Assembly (NCBI GenBank): GCA_049517675.1
Contig: JBEKRV010000010.1
Coordinates: forward strand, 29,202 to 93,201
Length of the DNA: 64,000 nucleotides
Direction of reading: 5' to 3'
Origin: Bog-756 sp049517675
Lineage (GTDB): Bacteria; Actinomycetota; Acidimicrobiia; Acidimicrobiales; RAAP-2
The notes beneath the pieces are model-generated. The model searched no databases. It was not told the origin of the DNA and saw nothing but the letters and a program-made list of their open reading frames with translations. Positions 28,318 through 35,659 of the stretch are shown here, piece by piece. A program made the position numbers and the translations under genes. Numbering within the stretch: position 1 is the stretch's first letter; each line of letters opens with the position of its first letter.

Positions 28318-28842
28318 TCACGGCCGGCTCCTGGCGAACGCGGTGGCGGCCAGGATCCGGTCCACGACGCGGGACGGTTCGAGGTCGTCCACGTCGATGA
28401 TCACGTCCGCCACCTCGCCGTAGAGCGGTCGTCGGACCGAGTCGAGGGCGGTGAGCGACGCGGCCGGGTCCCCCCCGAGCAGCGGCCGTCCCGCGCCGGT
28501 GCCGACACGGGTGGCCAACGTGGCCGGATCGGCCCTCAGCCAGACGACCGTCCCCGCCCCGGCCAGCAGTGTCCGGTTGTCCGCCGCCAGCACGGTCCCC
28601 CCCGCAGCCGAGACGACCGCCGGCGATCCCCCGGACAGCGCCTCGGCCAGGACGCGCGACTCCTCGGCCCGGAACGCCGCTTCGCCACCCTGGGCGAACA
28701 GCTCGGCCACCGTCGAGCCGGTGGACGCCTCGACCATGGCGTCCGAGTCGAGGAACCTCCAGCCCAGCCGGCCGGCCAGCTCGCGACCGATCGTCGTCTT
28801 CCCGGCACCCATCATCCCGACGAGCACCACCCGGTCAACCAT
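28318..28842 (-). CDS. aroK: Shikimate kinase
   Basis: Phosphorylates shikimate. The 174-residue P-loop protein starts MVDRVVLVGMMGAGKTTIGR (Walker A at residues 9-16) and continues with FLDSDAMVE (shikimate-binding Asp), FRAEESRVL, AAGGTVL and the lid region GTGAGRPLLGG. The ATG at 28842 overlaps the 3' end of aroC by 8 nt, so translation is coupled; longer forms reading further into aroC are not supported by homology. Confidence 0.96.
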   Translation of the reverse strand: MVDRVVLVGMMGAGKTTIGRELAGRLGWRFLDSDAMVEASTGSTVAELFAQGGEAAFRAEESRVLAEALSGGSPAVVSAAGGTVLAADNRTLLAGAGTVVWLRADPATLATRVGTGAGRPLLGGDPAASLTALDSVRRPLYGEVADVIIDVDDLEPSRVVDRILAATAFARSRP

Positions 28843-30055
28843 CGAGGCGCGCCGCCGACGGGGTCTCACCCAACGCGGCCACGTAGCCGGCGTGGTTCCG
28901 ACGGAATTCGACGACCGAGTCACCGCCGAACTTCCGGAGTGCCTCCGACGCCAGGACGAGCGCGGTCATCGTCTCGGCCACCACGCCCATGGCCGGCACC
29001 GCCGTGACGTCGGTGCGTTCCTTGAACGAGACCGTCGACTCCTTCGTCACCACGTCGACGGTGCCGAGCGTCGGCCGGTTGAGGGAGGCCAGCGGCTTCA
29101 TCGACAGCCGGGCCACGATCGGTGCCCCGGTGCTCATCCCGCCCTCGATCCCGCCGGCACGGTGGGTGTCGCGGACGTAACCCCCGCTCCTCGCCGCCAC
29201 GGCCTGCTCGTCGGCGTCGCCCGCCGGGTCGACCACCCGGATGGCGTCGTGGGCCTCGGACCCGAGCAGTCCGGCCACCTCGGCGCCCTCCCCGATCTCC
29301 ACGGCCTTGACGGCCTGGATGCTCATCAGCGCCTGTGCCAGCAGCGCGTCGAGCCGGCGGTCCCAGTGGACATGGCTCCCGAGGCCGACCGGCACACCGT
29401 GGGCCACGACCTCGGCCACGCCGCCGAGCGAGTCACCCGCCTTGGCCGCCGCCTTGATCGCCGCCACCATCCGCTTCTCGGCCTCCGGGTCGCCACAGCG
29501 CACCTGGGAGTCGTCGATGCGACCCAGGTCCTCCATCCGGGGCAGGGGTCCGGGCGCAGCGGCGGCCGAACCCATCTGGACGATGTGGCTGAGCACGTCG
29601 ACACCGATCTGGGCGAGGAGGAGCTTCGCCACCGTCCCGGCCGCCACCCGGGCGGCCGTCTCGCGGGCCGAAGCCCGCTCGAGCACGTCGCGGGCGTCGT
29701 CCAGCCCGTACTTGAGCATCCCGGACAGGTCGGCGTGTCCGGGGCGCGGCTGGGTCAGCACCTTCGACGGCAGCCCGGGGGCGGGGGACATCTCCTCCTC
29801 CCACTTCGGCCATTCGGTGTTGGCGATCTCGACGGCGATCGGCGAGCCGAGCGTCCTCCCGTGGCGGATGCCCCCGACCAGGCTGACCTCGTCGACCTCG
29901 AAGCGCATGCGCGGGCCCCGGCCGAAGCCGAGCCGGCGGCGGGCGAGCCCGCGCTGGATGTCCTCGGCGGTGACCGCAAGGCCGGACGGCACACCCTCGA
30001 GGATCACCACGAGAGCGCGCCCGTGGGACTCTCCGGCGGTCAGGTAGCGCAGCAT
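28835..30055 (-). CDS. aroC: Chorismate synthase
   Basis: Makes chorismate from EPSP using reduced FMN. The 406-residue protein begins MLRYLTAGESHGRALVVILEG and carries RRRLGFGRGPRM, RPGHADLSGMLKYG, ARETAARVAAGTVAK, GGIEGGMSTGAPI and RDSCAV-related downstream motifs in family order. Length is typical of actinobacteria. It is the first aro gene of the run, 85 bp after the prepilin peptidase gene. Confidence 0.97.
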   Translation of the reverse strand: MLRYLTAGESHGRALVVILEGVPSGLAVTAEDIQRGLARRRLGFGRGPRMRFEVDEVSLVGGIRHGRTLGSPIAVEIANTEWPKWEEEMSPAPGLPSKVLTQPRPGHADLSGMLKYGLDDARDVLERASARETAARVAAGTVAKLLLAQIGVDVLSHIVQMGSAAAAPGPLPRMEDLGRIDDSQVRCGDPEAEKRMVAAIKAAAKAGDSLGGVAEVVAHGVPVGLGSHVHWDRRLDALLAQALMSIQAVKAVEIGEGAEVAGLLGSEAHDAIRVVDPAGDADEQAVAARSGGYVRDTHRAGGIEGGMSTGAPIVARLSMKPLASLNRPTLGTVDVVTKESTVSFKERTDVTAVPAMGVVAETMTALVLASEALRKFGGDSVVEFRRNHAGYVAALGETPSAARLDG

Positions 30056-30140
30056 CCGGACAAATCTACTCCTGGTGCCGGCGCACCCCGACGGCCCGGG
30101 CCGCTCTCGGCCCCCCGCCGGACGTCGTCGGACGCCGGCG

Positions 30141-31022
30141 TCAACCGCCGGCCGACGTGTGGAAGAGGTGGTGCACGAGCGGGTCGCCCCACAGGACGGC
30201 GATCGCCGCTCCGGCGCACAGCGCGGGGGCGAAGGGGATCCGGGTCTTCCTGCCGGCCGACGATCCGACCATCAGCACGAGGCCGAGTGCCAGCCCGAGG
30301 ACGAAGCCGATCAGGAACGCCACGTAGGCGTGGAGGAGGCTCAGGTAGCCGACCGCGACCCCGATGGCGCCGGCCAGGCGCACATCGCCGTAGCCCATCC
30401 CCTTCGGCACGGCGAACCAGATCACGAAGAACACCCCGAAGGCGACCGCGCCGGCGATGGCCGCCCCGGACAGGTCGCGCCAGGAGTGGTCGAGAGAGGA
30501 CACCACCACGAGGAGCGGGACCACCAGCGCCATGGCGCCGTAGATCAGGTACCGGGGCACCAGCCGGTGGGTGAGATCGGTGACCGACACGGTCACGGCC
30601 ATCACCAGGAAGACCGCGTACGGGGCCAGGACGAGGTGTGGCCCGAAGCGAACGGCCGCCGCAGCGACGAGGACCCCGGTCACGACCGCCGCCCCCACCG
30701 TGCGCGGGGGCGAATGCCCGGCCGGGAGGAGGTGGCGGGTCGGTCCGGCGTCCTGCGGACCCGATACGGCGCCGGTCACCCGTTCTGCGTCCCCGTCGGC
30801 GCCGAGCTCGGGGACCGGAACCGGCGCGGGGGTGGTCGGCGGGACCTCCGGTACGCCGGCCACGTCGTCACCGGCGCCCGCGTCGCCCGACCGGCCTTCG
30901 GCCCGCTCGAGCCGTCGGCGTTCCTCGTCAGCGCGGCTCCGGTCGGCGAGGCGCTGGCCGACCGGGTCGAGTACCGCGCCCGCCGCGACACCGACCGCGG
31001 CGCAGGATACGACCAGGAACAC
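30141..31022 (-). CDS. Prepilin peptidase (type IV, A24), without methyltransferase domain
   Basis: An aspartic membrane protease that cleaves leaders of type IV pilin-like proteins. The two catalytic Asp motifs are seen: VSVTDLTHRLVP and GMGYGDVRLAG (GxGD). About seven hydrophobic segments follow residue 95 of 293. Instead of the cytoplasmic methyltransferase domain with its Cys pairs, one N-terminal helix is joined to the rest by about 75 residues of charged, Pro-rich sequence. The GTG at 31022 has GAGG 5 nt upstream and is preferred over GTG 31028 or TTG 31037. No pilin genes are in the window; a gene of this kind next to aroC occurs in other actinobacteria. Confidence 0.85.
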   Translation of the reverse strand: MFLVVSCAAVGVAAGAVLDPVGQRLADRSRADEERRRLERAEGRSGDAGAGDDVAGVPEVPPTTPAPVPVPELGADGDAERVTGAVSGPQDAGPTRHLLPAGHSPPRTVGAAVVTGVLVAAAAVRFGPHLVLAPYAVFLVMAVTVSVTDLTHRLVPRYLIYGAMALVVPLLVVVSSLDHSWRDLSGAAIAGAVAFGVFFVIWFAVPKGMGYGDVRLAGAIGVAVGYLSLLHAYVAFLIGFVLGLALGLVLMVGSSAGRKTRIPFAPALCAGAAIAVLWGDPLVHHLFHTSAGG

Positions 31023-31079
31023 GTGCACCTCGTGCAACGTACTGGACGCCAAAGCGCCGACGGGGCATCGTTGTCGACC

Positions 31080-31805
31080 ATGGACACACGGACACTCGAA
31101 CTCGACACCCCCGACGGCGTCATGGCCGTCTTCGAGGCACTGCCGGACGGGCCGGTCCGGGGTGCCGTCATCGTCATCCAGGAGGCGTTCGGGGTGAACG
31201 ACCACATCGAGGACGTCTCCCGCCGGTTCGCGGCGGCCGGGTACCGCGCCGTGGCTCCGCACCTGTTCCACCGCACGGGCGACGGCGCCTACGGATACGA
31301 CGACTTCAGCGTGGTGATGCCCCACATGATGGCGCTCACCGACGCCGGCCTCCTGTCCGACGTGGAGGCGACCCTCGACCACCTCCACCGGTCCGGGTTC
31401 ACCGACCGCCAGACCGGCATCGTCGGCTTCTGCATGGGTGGGCGGGTCACCTTCCTCGTCGCCGGCCAGCTGGCCCTGGGTGCGGCCGTCGGATTCTACG
31501 GCGGTGGCATCGTCACCGGTCGGTCCGAGGCGATGCCGTCACTCCTCCCGCTCATCCCCTCGGTGCGCACACCGTGGCTCGGACTCTTCGGCGATGCGGA
31601 CACCAGCATCCCGGTGGAGGACGTCGAGCGCCTGCGCGACGAGCTCAACTCCGACGCCGACGTCGACACGGCGATCGTCCGATACCCCGGCGCCGAACAC
31701 GGGTTCCACTGCGACGCCCGGCCCTCCTACGACGAGGCGGCGGCGAAGGATGGCTGGGCCCGGACGCTGGAGTGGCTCGACGGGCACCTCGCACCGCCGG
31801 CCTGA
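31080..31805 (+). CDS. Dienelactone hydrolase family protein
   Basis: A single-domain alpha/beta hydrolase of 241 residues. The catalytic triad is readable: Cys118 in IVGFCMGGRVTF, Asp172 or Asp174 in FGDADTSIP, and His207 in GAEHGFHCD. VIVIQEAFGVNDHIEDVSRR near the start is the classic DLH signature. The family opens dienelactones in aromatic breakdown, but most genomic members, including orphans such as this one, have unknown substrates. It is divergent from the prepilin peptidase gene, with 57 bp between starts. Confidence 0.9.
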   Translation: MDTRTLELDTPDGVMAVFEALPDGPVRGAVIVIQEAFGVNDHIEDVSRRFAAAGYRAVAPHLFHRTGDGAYGYDDFSVVMPHMMALTDAGLLSDVEATLDHLHRSGFTDRQTGIVGFCMGGRVTFLVAGQLALGAAVGFYGGGIVTGRSEAMPSLLPLIPSVRTPWLGLFGDADTSIPVEDVERLRDELNSDADVDTAIVRYPGAEHGFHCDARPSYDEAAAKDGWARTLEWLDGHLAPPA

Positions 31806-31816
31806 CCGATCGGACA

Positions 31817-31853
31817 CCGGTCGCCCACCGCCGGCGCCGGCCCGTCCGACCGG
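31817..31853. terminator. Possible bidirectional terminator between convergent genes
   Basis: Seven-base arms CCGGTCG (31817-31823) and CGACCGG (31847-31853) enclose a 23-nt loop that itself contains the palindrome GCCGGCGCCGGC. It lies between the stops of the hydrolase (plus) and the NifU-like gene (minus). There are no T-runs on either side. Confidence 0.35.
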
Positions 31854-31866
31854 CGTCGCCGGCCGG

Positions 31867-32523
31867 TCAGTGGTGGGCCGGCTCGTAGTACGGATTGGTG
31901 CCGTCGGCGTGGTCGGTGACGTCAACCACGTTGGCGATCTCGGGGATCGCCTCGCGCAGGATGACCTCGATGCCCTGGGACAGAGTGGCCTTGGCCATGC
32001 CGCACCCCTGGCAGCCGCCACTCAGGCGGAGGTAGACCGACGAGTTCTCGACCGCGACCAGATCGGCGCGTCCGCCGTGGGAGGCGATGCTCGGGTTGAC
32101 CTGCTCCTCGAGTACCGACACCACCCGCTGGGCGAAGGGGTCCGACAGGTCGATCTCGGGGATGGAGCCGAGCCCGGCGAGCGTGGGGGCCGGAGGGGTG
32201 TTCGGATTGACGATGACCAGGCCCCCCTCGCCCGAGGCATCGGTCACGAAGTCGAGCGAGGCCCCCTGGAGGCGGGCGACGCTGGCGGCCGGCACGACCA
32301 CGGGGAGCTCCTCGTCCGGCTGGACGACGTCGCCCGCGCCGGCGTCGGCGATCGCCTGGAAGTACATGTCGTAGGTGTAGGCGCCGTTGGCGTCGCCGCT
32401 GACCTCGAGCCACAGCGCGAGCGCCTCCGGATCCGACTCGTTGGCGAGAACCTCGAGCACGGTGGCCCGTGCCTCGCCGGTGATCGTCAGCACGGGGGCG
32501 ATGTCCTCACGGTCTTCACTCAT
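31867..32523 (-). CDS. NifU/Nfu-type Fe-S cluster protein
   Basis: An Fe-S carrier that likely delivers clusters to client enzymes. The C-terminal NifU domain (about 125-205) has the cluster-binding pair Cys171 and Cys174 in LSGGCQGCGMAKATL. The N-terminal 110 residues resemble a degenerate A-type (HesB) domain, TITGEARATVLEVLANE, lacking its cysteines, an arrangement like NfuA. The ATG at 32523 is 7 nt after a TATGAT -10 element, which supports this start and a leaderless message. It is divergent from the unknown Cys-rich protein gene, with 18 bp between starts. Confidence 0.9.
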   Translation of the reverse strand: MSEDREDIAPVLTITGEARATVLEVLANESDPEALALWLEVSGDANGAYTYDMYFQAIADAGAGDVVQPDEELPVVVPAASVARLQGASLDFVTDASGEGGLVIVNPNTPPAPTLAGLGSIPEIDLSDPFAQRVVSVLEEQVNPSIASHGGRADLVAVENSSVYLRLSGGCQGCGMAKATLSQGIEVILREAIPEIANVVDVTDHADGTNPYYEPAHH

Positions 32524-32530
32524 GCCTGAC

Positions 32531-32536
32531 ATCATA
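32531..32536 (-). promoter_or_regulatory. -10 element, leaderless promoter of the NifU-like gene
   Basis: TATGAT on the minus strand at 32536-32531 is separated by 7 nt from the ATG at 32523, the spacing expected when transcription begins at the start codon. The site lies within the 18-bp gap to the divergent gene, so both promoters must overlap the opposite coding sequence. Confidence 0.55.
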
Positions 32537-32541
32537 AGGGC

Positions 32542-33291
32542 GTGTCCCCCGCAGACAAGCACGCGCCCGACGACGCCCACGAATGGGTCAGCTTCGACGA
32601 TCCCGACGAGGAGCGGACCTGGCTGTTCGACGTGACGTTCCTGGCCAGCAACTGGTCGTGCATCTTCGGCGCCGGGTGCCAGGGCGTCCTGACCGGACCC
32701 GCCCCCGAGCTGGTCCAGGGGTGCTGCTCCTACGGCGCCCACTTCACCGGCAGGGAGGACGCCGACAAGGTGGCCGAGGTCGCGAAGGCACTCGGGCCCG
32801 AACGGTGGCAGTTCCACGCCAAGGGACAGAAGGGCGTGGTGAAGAAGCTCCCCGACGGCGACCTCGGCACCCGGATGGTCGACGGCGCCTGCATCTTCCT
32901 CAATCGACCCGGATTCGCCGCCGGCCCGGGGTGCGCCCTCCACCTCGAGGCGGAGGCCCGCGGGGTGAGCCACGTCGATCTCAAGCCCGAGGTCTGCTGG
33001 CAGCTGCCGCTGCGGCGCGAGGACGAGACGTCACCGGACGGGCGGGTCACCTCGGTGGTCAGGCAGTGGGACCGGCGCCACTGGGGTGAGGGCGGCGCCG
33101 AGTTCCACTGGTGGTGCACCGAGGCCCCCGAGGCGTTCGTGGGTCACGAACCGGTGTACCGCTCCATGCGGACCGAGCTCGAGACGATGGCGGGCAAGAA
33201 GGTGTACAAACGCCTGGCGCGGTATCTCGACGGGCGCACGGCCCCGAAGGCCACGGTGACGCTGCTCCCCCACCCCACACTGCGGCGCTGA
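32542..33291 (+). CDS. Cys-rich protein, possible metal- or Fe-S-binding, function unknown
   Basis: A 249-residue cytosolic protein without known function. Cysteines are grouped in a pattern suggestive of metal binding: Cys40, Cys46, Cys61-Cys62 within NWSCIFGAGCQGVLTG and ELVQGCCSYGAHF, then Cys117, Cys131 and Cys152, with another in FHWWCTEAPE. The CC-containing arrangement recalls the CxxCxxCC zinc/iron-chelating (YkgJ-like) families. I recall close relatives in many actinobacteria, all uncharacterised. Its start lies 18 bp from that of the Nfu-type gene on the other strand, a neighbour that makes an Fe-S link plausible but unproven. Confidence 0.75.
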   Translation: MSPADKHAPDDAHEWVSFDDPDEERTWLFDVTFLASNWSCIFGAGCQGVLTGPAPELVQGCCSYGAHFTGREDADKVAEVAKALGPERWQFHAKGQKGVVKKLPDGDLGTRMVDGACIFLNRPGFAAGPGCALHLEAEARGVSHVDLKPEVCWQLPLRREDETSPDGRVTSVVRQWDRRHWGEGGAEFHWWCTEAPEAFVGHEPVYRSMRTELETMAGKKVYKRLARYLDGRTAPKATVTLLPHPTLRR

Positions 33292-33326
33292 AGCCCTCCG
33301 ACGGGCCGCGCCCGGCGGGCCGGGGC

Positions 33327-33536
33327 CTACTCGGCCAGGGGGTCGTCCTCGTCCAGGGCGGCAGAACGGGGCGCTGTGCCCAGGATCTCGTCGTAGTCGT
33401 CCTCGGTCGCCAGGCACCACGAAGCGTGCTTGTCCTCGGGCTCGGCACTGCACTCGGGGCAGCGCCGGTTGGCCGTTGCCACCGACCGCTTCAGGCTGCG
33501 CGCTTCTTCGAAGCGACGATGGCGTCCCTTCTTCAC
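33327..33536 (-). CDS. Small zinc-ribbon-like protein
   Basis: A 69-residue basic-then-acidic protein: MKKGRHRRFEEARSLKRSVA, then CPEC (Cys26, Cys29), His37 and Cys41, then an acidic tail. The CxxC and H-x3-C set could hold one zinc ion. The GTG at 33536 is chosen because AGGAG precedes it by 8 nt; a GTG 21 bp further up is open but has no ribosome site. Function unknown. It is convergent with the Cys-rich protein gene, 35 bp away. Confidence 0.6.
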   Translation of the reverse strand: MKKGRHRRFEEARSLKRSVATANRRCPECSAEPEDKHASWCLATEDDYDEILGTAPRSAALDEDDPLAE

Positions 33537-33670
33537 GAGACCAACTCCTTGCCCCACCGGGGTGGCTGTTCCCGACGCGGCGCGCCCGGGTCACCACCTA
33601 AGAACGATGCACCGAGTCTAGTGCGGCCTCCGCCCGCTCGTGTCATCGACGGCCGGCCCGGCCGGGACGA

Positions 33671-33676
33671 TACAGT
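33671..33676 (+). promoter_or_regulatory. -10 element, leaderless promoter
   Basis: TACAGT at 33671-33676 ends 7 nt before the GTG at 33684, the spacing of a leaderless actinobacterial promoter. No -35 is evident. Confidence 0.5.
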
Positions 33677-33683
33677 CGAAACC

Positions 33684-33920
33684 GTGGCCGACGAATTCGA
33701 TCCCCAGGCGATGGTGGCTCGGTTCCGGGCCAGGGCGGAGGCGGTCCGCGGCCGCGGCCTGCCCCCGATCGAGGGTCCCGACCGGAAACGGTTCATCGAG
33801 CAGGCCCAGACCGACTTCATGGACTACGCGATGCTGGGCGATGCCGAGGCCGCCATCGAGGACGGCATCCTGGTCCTCCGCATCGACCTGCGGCCCGCTC
33901 CCGACGCCACCGGAGCCTGA
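33684..33920 (+). CDS. Small protein of unknown function
   Basis: A 78-residue protein, MADEFDPQAMVARFRARAEA, with a central RKRFIEQAQTDFMDYAMLGD and a C-terminal strand-like ILVLRIDLRP. Charged, no membrane or export signal. I do not recognise a family. The GTG start at 33684 is supported by a TACAGT element 7 nt upstream. It is flanked by convergent and divergent genes on the minus strand, so it is a single-gene unit. Confidence 0.6.
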   Translation: MADEFDPQAMVARFRARAEAVRGRGLPPIEGPDRKRFIEQAQTDFMDYAMLGDAEAAIEDGILVLRIDLRPAPDATGA

Positions 33921-33969
33921 CGGTCGGACCGGAGCCGATCCGGTCCCGTCGAGTCCGGCCGTCGGCCCG

Positions 33970-34551
33970 TCAGCCGCCGTAGTTCATCCGGGTGTCCGCC
34001 ATCGACAGGACGGCGTCGTCGTCGTCGCCGGGAGCGATCAGGCGATCCGTCCCCCCGGCCTCCACCACCTCGCCCACCACCAGGACGTGGCTCGCACCGC
34101 CGGGCGCACCGTCGGCGTCCCACTCGTGGACCGACCGGACGGAGCACGCCAGCCATGCCACCGCGTTGGACAGGCAGGGCAGCCCGTCCGCGACCTCGAA
34201 CACCGGCTCACCCCGGATCGACGTGGCCGCACCGGTACGGTCGACCACCACGTCGTCGGCCGGCTTCACGAATCGGCGGACCAGGTTCCGTTCGGACCGG
34301 GCGAGCAGGTTGACGCTGAACGAACCGCCCCCGACGATCAGCTCCCGGGTGAGCGCTCCCGACTCGACGGCCACGGCCACCAGCCGGGGCGCCGTCGCCA
34401 CCTGCATCACCCAGTTGCAGGTCATCAGGTTCCGCCGGTCGCCCGATCGGCTCCCCACCACATAGAGCCCCGTCGGCATGGCCCACAGCACCCGGCGCCG
34501 CAGCCGGTCGGTGTCGTCGGGACCCGTCGTCCCGCCGCCGTCGTCGGTCAC
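33970..34551 (-). CDS. Flavin reductase-like (FMN-binding split barrel) protein
   Basis: A 193-residue flavin-binding protein that likely uses NAD(P)H and FMN. Typical family stretches are WAMPTGLYVVGSRSGDRRNL, CNWVMQVATAPRLVAVAVE, FSVNLLARSERNLVRRF and a late HVLVVGEVVEAG. It may serve as a flavin reductase for a monooxygenase or be an independent oxidoreductase; no monooxygenase is nearby. The GTG at 34551 overlaps the lipoprotein stop as GTGA. Confidence 0.85.
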   Translation of the reverse strand: MTDDGGGTTGPDDTDRLRRRVLWAMPTGLYVVGSRSGDRRNLMTCNWVMQVATAPRLVAVAVESGALTRELIVGGGSFSVNLLARSERNLVRRFVKPADDVVVDRTGAATSIRGEPVFEVADGLPCLSNAVAWLACSVRSVHEWDADGAPGGASHVLVVGEVVEAGGTDRLIAPGDDDDAVLSMADTRMNYGG

Positions 34552-35108
34552 GTGTTGCCGCTGAATGGGTCGGCGTTGTCGGGTGGCGCGGTGGTGGCCG
34601 TGGAGGGGGTCTGACCGGTGACCGACTCGATGTAGCGGACGGCGACGGCGAGCAGCGTCAGGGTCCTGCTCCGCTCGGTCGCCGAGCGGACCTCGAGCGC
34701 CGCGCGGCCTCCGGCGCCGTTGTAGCAGTCGTCCCCGGCCGAGGTGGCGACCGTGTACGCGTCGTTGAGCTCGTCGGTCAGCTGGTCGTAGGGGGTCGGC
34801 AGGTTGCCGATGGCGGACTGGGCGTCGTTGCTCAACAGCGCGCACACCTCGCGCACCGCATCCGGCCGGTTGTGCTTCGCCAGTGCCAGGTCGACATTGT
34901 GCACGTCCACCTCGACGGAGCCGATCCCCGAGCCGCCGGCCCCGTTCACCCAGGTCGTGATCCGCTGGGCGGGGGTGCCTGACTGCTCCTGGCCGGCACA
35001 GCCGGCCAACGCCAGAGCGGCCACCGAGGCGGCCAGGACGACCGCTCCGCGGGTGCAGCGCCGGCGTGGACGTGGACGGGACAGGTTCACCGGACCCGGA
35101 GTGTGCAT
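34548..35108 (-). CDS. Lipoprotein of unknown function
   Basis: A 186-residue secreted lipoprotein. The N-terminus MHTPGPVNLSRPRPRRRCTR is basic and is followed by a hydrophobic helix ending in the lipobox ALAGC, so Cys37 or so would be lipidated. The mature part contains ITTWVNGAGGSGIGSVEVD and two further cysteines that could pair; the last 25 residues are Thr/Pro-rich. The ATG at 35108 overlaps the DUF3151 stop by one base (TGATG). Function unknown. Confidence 0.75.
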   Translation of the reverse strand: MHTPGPVNLSRPRPRRRCTRGAVVLAASVAALALAGCAGQEQSGTPAQRITTWVNGAGGSGIGSVEVDVHNVDLALAKHNRPDAVREVCALLSNDAQSAIGNLPTPYDQLTDELNDAYTVATSAGDDCYNGAGGRAALEVRSATERSRTLTLLAVAVRYIESVTGQTPSTATTAPPDNADPFSGNT

Positions 35109-35581
35109 CAGGCCGGGTAGCCGGTCCAGTCCGGGCTCCACGCCGGGTCGAGCTGTCGGAGGAACTGGGCGCACCGCTCCTCCTCCGCCTGCTCCCCGAT
35201 GGCGCCCGCCGCCGATCGCAGACCGTCGAGGCAGCGCAGGAACCCGCGGTTCTGCGGATGGGACCACCGCACGAGGCCCGAGCCCTTCCACCCGGCCCCC
35301 CGCAAGGCGTCGAGGCCTCGGTGGTAGCCGACCCGGAAGCAGGCATAGGCCTCCACGTCGTCGCGGGCCAGTGAGCCGAGGGCCGCCCAGGCGTCGAGCG
35401 ACCGCGGCATCGACCGCACCACGTCGGACACGGCATGGCGGCGACGCTCCACCGGCTGGGCCAGCGCGTCGGCCAGGGCGCCGCGCAGGGCCGCCGACTC
35501 CTCGGGGAGGACGGTCTCGGGGAGCCCGGTGGTCAGCCGGACCGCGGAGACACCTGAGTCATGGCCGTCGGGAGCGCTCAT
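35108..35581 (-). CDS. DUF3151 family protein
   Basis: A 157-residue soluble protein of an actinobacteria-restricted family without known function. The recognisable core is FRVGYHRGLDALRGAGWKGS, then VRWSHPQNRGFLRCLDGL, and EEERCAQFLRQLDP; this matches what I recall of DUF3151. It lies first in a three-gene coupled set with the lipoprotein and flavin reductase. No signal for regulation is visible. Confidence 0.8.
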   Translation of the reverse strand: MSAPDGHDSGVSAVRLTTGLPETVLPEESAALRGALADALAQPVERRRHAVSDVVRSMPRSLDAWAALGSLARDDVEAYACFRVGYHRGLDALRGAGWKGSGLVRWSHPQNRGFLRCLDGLRSAAGAIGEQAEEERCAQFLRQLDPAWSPDWTGYPA

Positions 35582-35659
35582 GGCCGTCAGTGTAGGACCG
35601 CGTGCGGACGGCTCCCCCGCGGGCCCGGTCGTCCGCGGTGCCCGCGGGTCACCCGTGCA

